From: Glandiceps talaboti
Lineage: Eukaryota; Hemichordata; Enteropneusta; Spengelidae
DNA: 64,000 bases
Reading direction: 5' to 3'
Assembly: GCF_964340395.1 (NCBI RefSeq)
Contig: NC_135567.1
Coordinates: forward strand, 186,001-250,000
A program made the translations under genes and the position numbers. Of the stretch, positions 10,928-23,100 are shown piece after piece; position 1 is the first letter of the stretch; each line of letters opens with the position of its first letter. The notes under the pieces were generated by a model. It did not search any database. It was given only the letters and a program-made list of their open reading frames with translations, and was not told where the DNA came from.

Positions 10928-12413
10928 ATGACACAGACATACAGGCAGACACACAGACACATATACAGACATACAGGCAGACACACAGACACAATTATAC
11001 AGACATACAGGCAGACACACAGACACATATACAGACATACAGGCAGACACACAGACACATATACAGACATACAGACAGACACACAGACACAATTATACAG
11101 ACATACAGGCAGACACACAGACACAATTATACAGACATACAGGCAGACACACAGACACATATACAGACATACAGGCAGACACACAGACACATATACAGAC
11201 ACACAGACACATATACAGACATACAGACAGACACACAGACACAATTATACAGACATACAGACAGACACACAGACACAATTATACAGACATACAGGCAGAC
11301 ACACAGACACATATACAGACATACAGGCAGACACACAGACACATATACAGACATACAGGCAGACATACAGACACATATACAGACATACAGGCAGACACAC
11401 AGACACATATACAGACATACAGGCAGACATACAGACACATATACAGACATACAGACAGACACACAGACACATATACAGACATACAGGCAGACACACAGAC
11501 ACAGACACATATACAGACATACAGGCAGACACACAGACACAATTATACAGACATACAGGCAGACACACAGACACATATACAGACATACAGGCAGACATAC
11601 AGACACATATACAGACATACAGGCAGACACACAGACACACATACAGGCAGACACACAGACACATATACAGACATACAGGCAGACACACAGGCAGACACAC
11701 AGACACATATACAGACATACAGGCAGACACACAGACACAATTATACAGACATACAGGCAGACATACAGACACATATACAGACATACAGGCAGACACACAG
11801 ACACATATACAGACATACAGGCAGACACACAGACACATATACAGACATACAGGCAGACATACAGACACAATTATACAGACATACAGGCAGACATACAGAC
11901 ACATATACAGACATACAGACAGACATACAGACATACAGGCAGACATACAGACACAATTATACACACATACAGGCAGACACACAGACACATATACAGACAT
12001 ACAGGCAGACATACAGACACAATTATACACACATACAGACAGACATACAGACACATATACAGACATACAGACAGACACATATACAGACATACAGGCAGAC
12101 ATACAGACACATATACAGACATACAGGCAGACACACAGACACATATACAGACATACAGGCAGACACACAGACACATATACAGACATACAGGCAGACACAC
12201 AGACACATATACAGACATACAGGCAGACATACAGACACATATACAGACATACAGGCAGACATACAGACACATATACAGACACACAGACACATATACAGAC
12301 ATACAGACACATATACAGACATACAGACAGACATACAGGCAGACACACACACATATACAGACATACAGGCAGACACACAGACACATATACAGACAAAGAC
12401 AGTTAACACACAC
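10928..12413. repeat. expanded ACAG/ACAC tail array (about 32-bp units)
   Basis: Repeats of CAGACATACAGGCAGACA with ACACAGACACATATA variants, giving mixed units of 16 to 36 bp. It lies exactly where repeat C2 should carry its short-motif tail; C3 has only six GACA units there. All overlapping reading frames on both strands (TQTYRQTHRH and MCLCVCLYVC types) are products of the periodicity. Confidence 0.95.
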
Positions 12414-12429
12414 ACGCAGACATTTTGTC

Positions 12430-12665
12430 CCTTATAAATATAATGAACCATAATTTCACTGTTGCTAAGGGCATGGCCATGGTTACTAGGGCCAGTTGTA
12501 TCAATTTTTTTAAACAATAACTGCAGAGTTACACCTACAGAAACATCCCCACCAAGTTTCAGCCCCATTCACCATGTACAAATATCATAGTTTTCTTAAT
12601 CTAAACATCCCTAAGAATGTTCCAACCATATTTCAGACCGATGTGCCGTTGTTTTTAAGTTCAAA
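12430..12665 (+). mobile_element. interspersed repeat family B, partial copy B1
   Basis: Matches other family B copies through CACTGTTGCTAAGGGCATGG, ATAACTGCAGAGTTACACC and CCCCACCAAGTTTCAGCCCC. The right-hand tail is missing. Full-length relatives lie at 32096-32575, 44140-44890 and 50131-50925. Confidence 0.65.
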
Positions 12666-12675
12666 ATGGGTTGTA

Positions 12676-12836
12676 GGGGGGGGGGGGGGGGGGTACCTGG
12701 AAATAAATTGACATCATGACTTTTCAAACATGGGAAAATAAGCTTTTAAAATGTTGGTCTTCCTTTTTCAACAACAACAACAACAACAACAACTACAACA
12801 ACAACAGGAACAACAACAACAACAGCGGCTACAAAT
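12676..12836. repeat. poly-G run and CAA-rich simple repeat
   Basis: An uninterrupted run of 18 G starts at 12676, and a (CAA)n tract with CTA, GGA and GCGG interruptions lies at 12768-12836. The rest of 12666-13534 is AT-rich without a recognised feature. Confidence 0.85.
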
Positions 12837-13534
12837 AACAGTTGCTCACAAGTTAGTAAAATGAAAAACAAAAACAGTCAAATTTTAATTTTCTTTTAAT
12901 AAACTGTTAATGTAATGATAAATTGAAATGGGTGAATTGAGTGGTACAGATTGTTTTTTTGTCTGAAAATACCAGTGTCTTTCATGTACACTACTATCTA
13001 CTGAAATTTGGTTCATTTAATGTGTGAATTTACCTTTACACTGTACTGAAAATATTCTTTGTGACATGACTGTGTTTTGGTTTGTGGTTATCACAATGAT
13101 ATGTAACTTCTTCATGTAAATTCTTACTAGTATTAAATGACAGACAAATATGACAGACAACATTTTACATTTGCAGCTCTTGGAAGTTAAAAAAAAAAAG
13201 AGTTGGAAAAGGTTCATCTCAGCCTGCCATCAAAATGTAAAAGATGCACCTGCACTAAAACATACTTGACAAGTATCAAAAACTTCTGTTCAAGGTATTT
13301 TTTCATCCTATAGATATGACCAATTTTCAACACAAACTTTTAATAACACATTCTAAATATTTCCTAAAATTAGCATATTGGCAACGTCTGCTACATGTGA
13401 AACAGAAGACAATATCTCACAAGCTGAGTTAACAGAGAAAAAGTAAAATAAGTTTTTTGCACATACTTTTCAACTTTGCATGAATATACTATTACTTGTA
13501 AATATAAAGATAAATAAATAAACTTTGACACTAT

Positions 13535-14146
13535 ATGGATGTATTCTCAATACCATTAACAAGAGATGATGGTAGTGAAAGACCACCAGATGACTTCCAA
13601 CCCCGTGCACAACTAAAACACCTGTATAGTAAAGGGTTAGTGTCAAGTAAAAATGTTGAGAAACTTGACGAATTGAGCAAGAAGCTGTGTGTCAAGAAAG
13701 AGATATTAAAGGGAGCAATCCTTCATTTAGAACAACAGAGAAGACTTGCCTCTATGAGGGAAAGAAAAAGAATGGAAGAAAGGGAGCAACGTGCTGAAAA
13801 AAATTTGATGAATATGACTGGGATGCGCTTGTCAGAAACAGTGACATTTCCAAATTGAAAGTGAAAGAACTTGATAAGTACCTTTCCAACTATGAAATTC
13901 CAGCTGTGGCAGGAATGCACAAAACAGACAAATTTGAGGCTGTAAGATGCCACTATTATCAATCTCAAGAAAGTGAGAGTGATTTGTCATCTGATGACAG
14001 TGACAGTGAGAATGATGATACAGCTAGTTCCAACTCTGATGAAGTTGAAGGAGAAATTGGGTCTGATGATGATGATGATGATGACAATGCCATGTTTATA
14101 TACACAAGATCTGGAAGGAGAGCTACCACTTGGAAATCAAAAATTT
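13535..14146 (+). pseudogene. frameshifted reading frame with C-terminal SAP-like motif
   Basis: Two abutting plus-strand frames read as one protein. The first (from ATG 13535) is charged and helical, with a likely coiled coil (ERKRMEEREQRAEK). Just after a run of seven A (13797-13803) the coding character switches to the -1 frame, which gives YDWDALV and KVKELDKYLSNYE, then an Asp/Ser-rich acidic stretch and a basic end (RSGRRATTWKSKI). The K-V-x-E-L-D-x-Y-L pattern resembles SAP-like C-termini of uncharacterised, often transposon-associated invertebrate proteins; this is from memory of the pattern. The stop is followed at once by AATAAA (14148-14153). The frameshift may be real decay, an assembly error at the homopolymer, or -1 slippage at A-AAA-AAT. 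The start is uncertain. Confidence 0.55.
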
Positions 14147-15974
14147 AAATAAACACATTCTGAGACTTTGTTTAAAATCCTGCATTCACCTTTGTAATCT
14201 AACAAGTATATGTTGTTTTTTGGAAAGGCAATGCACTGGTTAATATAACATTTTGTTTTAACTGGTGTTTGTGTATATATATACACACAATATACAAATT
14301 GATTATATATGTAATGGACAAAGTTGGTATTAAGTGTATTATGTACAGTTTTGTACTTGGTATGGAATGTTAACGCACAGGAAGAGTATTCCAAAAAAAA
14401 ATTATTTGGGTGGGGGGGGGGGGGTACTTGAAATATTTGGGGCTTTGGCAGGAGGGGGGGGTACTTGAAAAACTTTGGAATATGGCAAGGGGGGGTACTT
14501 GAAAAAAAATTAGTGTTTTACAAAAAATATCCTGACACCCCCCTACAAGTTTTTGTGAAAGCAGCCTTACATTATATACTTATAGTTTTTGTTTGATTTT
14601 GGTTGTTTCAAGGCATAATTCCATGAAAAACGGCTAATAGAAATCACTCTAATAGTTCATACTTGCAATAATCAATATGCGGTCAACCTCACGTATATTA
14701 CAGTGCCACTGATATTTTCCGGAGAAAAAAAAGCGAGATTTTAGCGCAGAATCTCGTTTTATTTTTTCTTATTTTTTGTAAATTTGCAAGCAATACCAAC
14801 GACCAAGAATTATTAAAACACCCAAATAAGCCCTGAATGCTTGTATTTTTGAAGTTTCTTATTTATGGGCGGGAAAATACAATTTGACTGGTTTACATTA
14901 CATGCATGCCAATCACTGGATCAAGGCAAAAATGTCATCGAAGTTCATGTATCACTGTATTATCTAGTTGGAGAGAAAATGCAACATCATCACTGACCAC
15001 ACACTCGTTTGGCAGTTTTGGTATAAGTTTTTGCTCTTTCTTTTTTCAGGAATGGATACTGTGGAAGGCTGTGATCCCATTGTTGACTTACGTTGACTTA
15101 CTCAAAACATAAAAACAGAAATTACTAAACAGAGAGAAAACACACACACCACAGAAAAACAAAAAAAAAGATCAGCGAGTGAATATTGTACGAGTCATAT
15201 GAAGAAAAAAATTAAAATCAATAAAAATTAGTTTGACATGTTTAATACAGTATTTTATGACCCCTTATTGATGCTTAGTTTCAGATACTGTACAAATACA
15301 TTCAAGGCCATCGAAGCCAAACCCATACGTACGCCACGCACACGATACAGTCTGTTACATCATAGGGTCTGGCCGGTTACAAGTCTAAGTAATTTTCTAA
15401 CTACACATCAAATTGATATCCATATGATTTATGGACCACATAAGGTAAAGACTCCAAATTTGGCACAGATAATGGATATAAACTAAAATTAAAGTCTTCA
15501 AAATTTTGTGTTGTTTCGAGAGTTATTAATGAACCCACTTTGCCAGCCATGGCAAATTCAACAGAAATGTACGTATGTACCCACAACACAATCAGTAACT
15601 TGAGAACAATGCAAGGTCTGATTGAAAGGCGGAGACACAAAATTTGGCACAGATAATAAATATCCTGAAAATTTTGTGCTGTTTCAAGCACACAGATACA
15701 ACACAGCTACAATCATTCGCATCGACCGTAATTTGACAACTTGCAAATTTCCTGCTATAACATTTATTCAATATAAATACGCATTGTATGGTTGATTAAT
15801 AATACATAATAAGAAAAATTTACCTTGGAAATTTAGTGAAAACATGATTTACAGGGTTGTAAGCCACGGAAACTTCCGTGTTATAAGTCCTCACACGATG
15901 TTGACAAGGCTGCCATCGTGAAAGTGTACGCCAGAACGAGCAAGCCATTATTAAGTAATTTGCTACCCAGTCTT
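14147..15974. other. non-coding stretch with G-run repeats
   Basis: It contains three spaced G-rich runs followed by GGGTACTTGAAA (about 14405-14510) and a two-copy diverged repeat around AAATTTGGCACAGATAAT (15456 and 15641). No reading frame with a recognisable product. Confidence 0.5.
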
Positions 15975-15977
15975 CGG

Positions 15978-16014
<37 letters not shown>

Positions 16015-16105
16015 ACACACACACTCACACACACACACACACTCACTCACACTTTGCCATGCCACTACTGAACCTAAACATTTCAGTTGTGGTAAAAAAA
16101 AACTG
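15975..16105 (+). mobile_element. family B tail fragment with (CA)n
   Basis: A (CA)n run at 15981-16050 is followed by ACTTTGCCATGCC, ACTACTGAACC and CAGTTGTGGTAAAAA. This is the constant right end of family B seen at 32515, 43617, 44826 and 50868. The body of the element is missing. Confidence 0.7.
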
Positions 16106-16570
16106 GTAGATGATGAGTATTACACTTGAATTAAGAATAATGTTGAGGAACAATTATCTTCAAGCATAACTTAAGAAAAATAGCGAAAAATAATGAAAAT
16201 GTTTTGATTCATATTTCAAGCACCACAGAACCACTGACATAGACACAGGTTGTTGTGGTATATGTAACGACCAGAGAATATAATTCATATCTTCTGTTCA
16301 AAGACAGTAACTTGGTTTGTGGTGATTGCTATACCATGAGTACATTACATGTACAGTTACAGCCAAATTTGAGAAGCAAGATATTCTCTTTGGAAGTGAT
16401 TATTTCCTTGTTGCTTTAGGAACAACACTTCGAGAAGATGTTGACATTTAAAGAACTGATACAGAGTCATGCCTTACAACTAAATCATGTTACAAAAACG
16501 AACAAATTGTATATCATTAGTGTTTTAGGTATCTAAACTGCCATCGGCCAAAAAATCATGAAATATATAT
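16106..16570. other. intron sequence, no recognised feature
   Basis: AT-rich DNA between the family B tail and repeat A1. No gene or array seen. Confidence 0.45.
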
Positions 16571-16693
16571 TATAAGTCATTGAAAATGACATAGTCCCCG
16601 CTATGATTGGGTTTTAAGGAACTGGCAGTTTATGTTGTCATTTTCAAACCTGGTTAATGAACTTGTTTGGCCTAATATGGTTGTTTTTGATAT
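16571..16693 (+). mobile_element. repeat family A, copy A1 (left end, interrupted)
   Basis: It begins with the foldback GTCATTGAAAATGAC (16576-16590), then ATAGTCCCCGCTATGATTGG and GTTGTCATTTTCAAACCTGG. It runs in parallel with copies A2 (30321) and A3 (51709) until TGGTTGTTTTTGA. At that point, 16694, the LTR of a gypsy element starts. In A2 the sequence continues AAATCACTACTCTGATC, which shows where the retroelement went in. Confidence 0.75.
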
Positions 16694-16879
16694 TGTTAGT
16701 ATATATGAGTTAATGTATGAATTATTAAGTCACAGTTATAGATCAAAGGTCATGTATAATGTTGTTGATGACGTCAGGTCACCTTGTAATAAAGATGGCG
16801 TACTTTGTGTAAGTCTGATGTGTCGTCTCAGTGATAGTTATAGCATTTAGTAACTATAGACTGATCGCAGGCCATAACA
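16694..16879 (+). promoter_or_regulatory. 5' LTR of the gypsy element
   Basis: A 186-bp segment from TGTTAG to ATAACA with the terminal inverted pair TGTTA/TAACA typical of retroviral-type LTRs. The left edge coincides with the break in repeat A1 and the right edge abuts the primer-binding site. It contains AATAAA at 16788-16793, a likely polyadenylation signal. With no 3' LTR the boundary cannot be confirmed by comparison. Confidence 0.8.
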
Positions 16880-16892
16880 TGGTGTCAGAAGT
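16880..16892 (+). promoter_or_regulatory. primer-binding site, tRNA-Leu type
   Basis: TGGTGTCAGAAGT directly follows the LTR. It is complementary to the 3' end (including CCA) of animal tRNA-Leu species that end in ACTTCTGACA. Reverse transcription of the element would start here. Confidence 0.8.
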
Positions 16893-17065
16893 AAACTTGG
16901 GTCGTCAGCGACTAGTGAGTAGCAGTATTTTGATGCAGTAGAGTCCATAATTGCGAGCAAAACTGATTGTTTCTTCACGGAAATTTCCACAACTTCCGAC
17001 GTCTCAGCACAGACACGTGGTATCAGCTAACCTAGCCGTAAGTACACGTTTCGATTACAAACATT

Positions 17066-18061
17066 ATGGCTTCATACCAGATACCAGCACCGCAACCCAT
17101 GAACGTGAAAGGGGATGTTTCTACGAATTGGAACAATTTTAAAGCAGCTTGGGACTACTATATCACTGCCACTGAGTTGAAAGAAAAATCCAAAGAAGTT
17201 CAAGCTGGAGCCCTGTGTAGTGTAATGGGTATGGACTGCGTCAAAGTCATGAAAAGCCTCACTACCTTGTCCGAAGATGACAAGAAAGACCCAGATAAGA
17301 TTTTGAAAGCACTAAGTGACCATTTTGTGCCTCAAAAGCATCTACTATTTGAAAGGGTTAAATTTGGTTCTGCTAACCAAACTGACCATGAAACTATTGA
17401 CCAATATGTAGTGAGACTGCGCCAACTAGCAGAGTCTTGTGAGTTTGACACTCTGAATAACAGTTTGATACGAGATAGACTGGTTATGGGCACTCACGAT
17501 TCAGCTACTAGAGACAGGTTGCTAAGGGAACACCCAGTCCCTGACCTGAGAGGATGTATTGAAGCACTGAGAGTAAATGAACAGACAAGAGTACACAAAG
17601 AGCAGATGAAGGAATCTACAGAAATACAAGATACTGTACATGGTGTACATAAGCAGAGTCGTCAAGGCAACACCCGAAGCAAGGGAAAGCAAGTCAAGAA
17701 TGACAGATCAGGAAACTACAAGAAACAAAACACAAGCAGTGTATGCAAGTATTGTGGTTCAGATCATGCTAGAGATAAAAGCAGATGTCCTGCCTATGGA
17801 AAAAACTGTAACAAGTGTGGCAAACCTAATCACTTTGCAGCTGTATGTCTGGGACATAGAAGAATGTTCAGCCAGGGATCTAAGAAAGTGCATCACACTA
17901 CAGCCCAAGACAGATATGAAGATGAATCTGAGGATTCTAATGATTCCATTTTTACTGTTCATCGTCTGGGTGCAGAAACAACATATGGATGTCAAGTCAG
18001 CATTTATGGTACCTTTAACATTTCACACAGCATATCCATCTACAGTCTCTGTACAGCTTGA
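17066..18061 (+). CDS. gypsy gag protein
   Basis: 331 residues starting MASYQIPAPQ after a 173-bp leader. The N-terminal two thirds is the helical capsid-like gag region; the family pattern with W-N-N-F-K-A-A-W-D-Y-Y near residue 25 is visible. A basic, Gln/Arg/Lys-rich linker follows, then two zinc knuckles: an unusual C-X2-C-X3-H-X6-C near residues 226-240 and a canonical C-X2-C-X4-H-X4-C (CNKCGKPNHFAAVC) near 248-261. They would bind genomic RNA. The stop codon overlaps the aspartate codon of the protease motif in the pol frame, so pol is in the +1 frame relative to gag. Confidence 0.9.
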   Translation: MASYQIPAPQPMNVKGDVSTNWNNFKAAWDYYITATELKEKSKEVQAGALCSVMGMDCVKVMKSLTTLSEDDKKDPDKILKALSDHFVPQKHLLFERVKFGSANQTDHETIDQYVVRLRQLAESCEFDTLNNSLIRDRLVMGTHDSATRDRLLREHPVPDLRGCIEALRVNEQTRVHKEQMKESTEIQDTVHGVHKQSRQGNTRSKGKQVKNDRSGNYKKQNTSSVCKYCGSDHARDKSRCPAYGKNCNKCGKPNHFAAVCLGHRRMFSQGSKKVHHTTAQDRYEDESEDSNDSIFTVHRLGAETTYGCQVSIYGTFNISHSISIYSLCTA

Positions 18062-20142
18062 CTCTGGAGCGACATGTAGTGCCACGTCATACACAGATCT
18101 ACAGAACATTTTGCAAATAGGTCGTGTGAAATTGGATCCGCCGAAAGGCAAAATCAAGCTGTATGATGGTAGAGTGATTACTCCATTGGGTACATACACG
18201 TTGACTGTTAGTCATAGCAATGGTTGTAAACATCGCACAACATTTGACATTCTAAGGCAAGCACCATGGCCCATTATAGATGGCAACACTTGCATTAGGA
18301 ATGGATGGTTGTCACTTCAGCTTACCAAGTCAGTGAATATGATACAAGGAGAGGAATACAAGGCTGTATCATTTGAGCATATTATGCGTGAATATAAAGA
18401 TATATTCACAGGACTTGGATGTTTACCTGGTGAATATCATATCCAGGTAGATCCTACTGTTCAGCCAGTTCAGCATGCTCCACGTCGAGTACCAGTGCCT
18501 TTGAAGGAGAAACTAAAGACTAGAATTGATGAAATGGAGAAACAAGGCATCATAGCCAAGGTAACAGAACCAACTGACTGGATCAGCAGCCTTGTAGCAG
18601 TACAGAAACCAAATAAGCTAAGAGTATGTTTGGATCCAAGAGACTTGAATAGAGCAATCAAGAGACCAAAATACCAATTGCCTACAGTGGACGAACTGTT
18701 GCCCAAACTGGTAAATGCCAAGGTATTTACAGTATTGGATGCCAAAGATGGTTTCTTCCAGATAAAGTTAGATGAAGAGAGCTCTCACCTGACTACATTT
18801 TGGACACCGTATGGTCGTTATCGGTACCTAAGAATGCCACAAGGCATCAGCAGTGCTCCTGAGGAGTACCAGCGTCATCAAAATGAGGTATTATCTGGAT
18901 TAAATGGCGTAGAAGCCATAGTCGATGACATTCTGTGCTACGGTTGTGGAAACACAATGGAAGAAGCAGTCAGAGATCATGACAAAAATCTGATGAAACT
19001 TCTAGACCGAGCACGCAAGATTAATCTAAAGCTGAATAAGAAGAAGTTCAGACTCAGGAAAAAGGAAGTCTCCTTTATGGGTCAGCTGTTCACCAGTGAA
19101 GGATTGAAGCCAGATCCTATGAAGGTGTCTGCAATTACCAATATGCCACCACCAAGCGATAAGAAGGCAGTACAGCGCCTGCTTGGATGTATCAACTACT
19201 TATCTAGGTTCATGCCCAAACTCTCTGAAGTTTGTGAACCTCTGCGTAAGATAATGGAGAAGAATATAGAGTTCGTATGGGAAAGCCAGCAAGCAGAAGC
19301 TTTTGCCACCATACAACAGCTTATCAGCACAGCACCACTACTCAAGTACTATGACGTACAAAGTGAAGTTACGATTCAGTGTGATGCCTCAGAGTCGGGA
19401 CTAGGCACTACATTACTACAGTGTGGACAGCCAGTAGCATTCGCATCCCGATCACCCTCAGCAACAGAACGCAGATACGCGCAGATAGAAAAGGAATGTT
19501 TGGCCATAGTATTCGCATGCTGTAGGTTTGACCAGTATTTGCATGGTAGAGAATCTATATCAGTTGAATCAGACCACAAACCCTTGGTCCCAATTTTCAC
19601 CAAACCAATACACTCTTCGCCTAAACGGCTTCAGAGAATGCTGCTTCGATTGCAGAAATACAACCTACATGTTGAGTACTTGCCAGGATCCAAGATGTTC
19701 ATTGCAGACATGTTGAGCAGGGCTTACGAGCCCAGTACATATGCAGACATCAAGGAGGAAAGCACACCAGATTACCAGATATTCCAGCTTTCTAGAGAGA
19801 AGCAATTGTTTCAAGAAATTGCTGAGATCAATCAGGTAGAATATATGCGTTTATCTGAAGGCACACACCAGCAAGTAAAGTCGTGCACCAATGCAGATGC
19901 ACAATTGCAAACTTTAATGAGTACAGTTATGATAGGATGGCCAGACTCGAGAGATAGCGTTCCAGTTTGCATCCTAGAGTATTGGAATTTCAGAGATGAA
20001 CTCACTGTACAAGACGGTGTTTTGTACAAGGGGATGAAGGTGATTATTCCAGTTAGTATGCGATCACAGATGATTGCGAGAGCGCATTCTAGCCATTTAG
20101 GCCCGGATGCTTGTGTGAGGAGAGCTCATGACGTTCTTTCTC
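18003..20142 (+). pseudogene. gypsy pol polyprotein, truncated in integrase
   Basis: In order: aspartic protease with DSGA (codons from 18060); reverse transcriptase with LDAKDGFFQI (near 18734) and the catalytic IVDDI box (near 18918); RNase H with CDAS (near 19379), EKEC and SDHKPL; a linker; and the beginning of the integrase zinc-binding region (H-x2-H near 20085). Coding ends at the satellite junction at 20142, so the integrase catalytic core is lost. The open frame continues to 20462 only because the 48-bp unit has no stop in this frame. The true start is uncertain: the frame is open from 17640, inside gag, and would need a frameshift or reinitiation. Confidence 0.9.
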
Positions 20143-23100
20143 AGTTGTCTATACATGTAGTCATCATATTAAATAGTTTCATAATGTTACAGTTGTCTAT
20201 ACATGTAGTCATCATATTAAATAGTTTCATAATGTTACAGTTGTCTATACATGTAGCCATCATATTAAATAGTTTCATAATGTTACAGTTGTCTATGCAT
20301 GTAGTCATCATATTAAATAGTTTCATAATGTTACAGTTGTCTATACATGTAGTCATCATATTAAATAGTTTCATAATGTTACAGTTGTCTATGCATGTAG
20401 TCATCATATTAAATAGTTTCATTGTTACAGTTGTCTATGCATGTAGTCATCATATTAAATAGTTTCATAATGTTACAGTTGTCTATACATGTAGCCATCA
20501 TATTAAATAGTTTCATAATGTTACAGTTGTCTATGCATGTATAGTCATCACATTAAATAGTTTCATGTTACAGTTGTCTATACATGTAGTCATCATATTA
20601 AATAGTTTCATAATGTTACAGTTGTCTATGCATGTAGTCATCATATTAAATAGTTTCATTGTTACAGTTGTCTATGCATGTAGTCATCATATTAAATAGT
20701 TTCATAATGTTACAGTTGTCTATACATGTAGTCATCATATTAAATAGTTTCATAATGTTACAGTTGTCTATACATGTAGTCATCATATTAAATAGTTTCA
20801 TAATGTTACAGTTGTCTATACATGTAGTCATCATATTAAATAGTTTCATAATGTTACAGTTGTCTATGCATGTAGTCATCATATTAAATAGTTTCATAAT
20901 GTTACAGTTGTCTATGCATGTAGCCATCATATTAAATAGTTTCATAATGTTACAGTTGTCTATACATGTAGCCATCATATTAAATAGTTTCATAATGTTA
21001 CAGTTGTCTATGCATGTAGTCATCATATTAAATAGTTTCATGTTACAGTTGTCTATACATGTAGTCATCATATTAAATAGTTTCATAATGTTACAGTTGT
21101 CTATACATGTAGTCATCATATTAAATAGTTTCATAATGTTACAGTTGTCTATGCATGTAGTCATCATATTAAATAGTTTCATTGTTACAGTTGTCTATGC
21201 ATGTAGTCATCATATTAAATAGTTTCATAATGTTACAGTTGTCTATACATGTAGTCATCATATTAAATAGTTTCATAATGTTACAGTTGTCTATACATGT
21301 AGTCATCATATTAAATAGTTTCATAATGTTACAGTTGTCTATACATGTAGTCATCATATTAAATAGTTTGAATAATGTTACAGTTGTCTATGCATGTAGT
21401 CATCATATTAAATAGTTTCATAATGTTACAGTTGTCTATACATGTAGTCATCATATTAAATAGTTTCATAATGTTACAGTTGTCTATACATGTAGTCATC
21501 ATATTAAATAGTTTCATAATGTTACAGTTGTCTATACATGTAGTCATCATATTAAATAGTTTCATAATGTTACAGTTGTCTATACATGTAGCCATCATAT
21601 TAAATAGTTTCATAATGTTACAGTTGTCTATGCATGTAGTCATCATATTAAATAGTTTCATAATGTTACAGTTGTCTATACATGTAGTCATCATATTAAA
21701 TAGTTTCATAATGTTACAGTTGTCTATACATGTAGTCATCATATTAAATAGTTTCATAATGTTACAGTTGTCTATGCATGTAGCCATCATATTAAATAGT
21801 TTCATAATGTTACAGTTGTCTATACATGTAGCCATCATATTAAATAGTTTCATAATGTTACAGTTGTCTATGCATGTAGTCATCACATTAAATAGTTTCA
21901 TGTTACAGTTGTCTATACATGTAGTCATCATATTAAATAGTTTCATAATGTTACAGTTGTCTATGCATGTAGTCATCATATTAAATAGTTTCATTGTTAC
22001 AGTTGTCTATGCATGTAGTCATCATATTAAATAGTTTCATAATGTTACAGTTGTCTATACATGTAGTCATCATATTAAATAGTTTCATAATGTTACAGTT
22101 GTCTATACATGTAGTCATCATATTAAATAGTTTCATAATGTTACAGTTGTCTATACATGTAGTCATCATATTAAATAGTTTCATAATGTTACAGTTGTCT
22201 ATGCATGTAGTCATCATATTAAATAGTTTCATAATGTTACAGTTGTCTATGCATGTAGTCATCATATTAAATAGTTTCATAATGTTACAGTTGTCTATGC
22301 ATGTAGCCATCATATTAAATAGTTTCATAATGTTACAGTTGTCTATACATGTAGCCATCATATTAAATAGTTTCATAATGTTACAGTTGTCTATGCATGT
22401 AGTCATCATATTAAATAGTTTCATGTTACAGTTGTCTATACATGTAGTCATCATATTAAATAGTTTCATAATGTTACAGTTGTCTATGCATGTAGTCATC
22501 ATATTAAATAGTTTCATTGTTACAGTTGTCTATGCATGTAGTCATCATATTAAATAGTTTCATAATGTTACAGTTGTCTATACATGTAGTCATCATATTA
22601 AATAGTTTCATAATGTTACAGTTGTCTATGCATGTAGTCATCATATTAAATAGTTTCATAATGTTACAGTTGTCTATACATGTAGTCATCATATTAAATA
22701 GTTTCATAATGTTACAGTTGTCTATACATGTAGTCATCATATTAAATAGTTTCATAATGTTACAGTTGTCTATGCATGTAGTCATCATATTAAATAGTTT
22801 CATAATGTTACAGTTGTCTATACATGTAGTCATCATATTAAATAGTTTCATAATGTTAGTTGTCTATACATGTAGTCATCATATTAAATAGTTTCATAAT
22901 GTTACAGTTGTCTATACATGTAGTCATCATATTAAATAGTTTCATAATGTTACAGTTGTCTATACATGTAGTCATCATATTAAATAGTTTCATAATGTTA
23001 CAGTTGTCTATACATGTAGTCATCATATTAAATAGTTTCATAATGTTACAGTTGTCTATACATGTAGCCATCATATTAAATAGTTTCATAATGTTACAGT

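Larger units (their letters stand above)
16694..20142 (+). mobile_element. Ty3/gypsy LTR retrotransposon, 3'-truncated
   Basis: The order is 5' LTR, primer-binding site, gag and pol (protease, reverse transcriptase, RNase H, start of integrase). Everything beyond the first part of the integrase zinc-binding segment is missing and is replaced at 20142 by the 48-bp satellite. No polypurine tract or 3' LTR exists in the window. The element sits in the 19.8-kb intron of the RBPMS-like gene, antisense to it, and is nested inside repeat A1. It cannot complete its cycle in this form. The long open gag and pol frames suggest a fairly recent insertion. Confidence 0.93.

Noticed and set aside
10865-12568. 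Several 60-490-codon frames of TQTYRQTHRH or MCLCVCLYVC type
   Set aside because: Translations of an ACAG/ACAC microsatellite-like array; no protein evidence.
17640-17960. N-terminal part of the open pol frame
   Set aside because: It overlaps gag, which has clear zinc knuckles in the other frame. Nothing protease-like appears in this frame before about 18003, so the early open part is a shadow.
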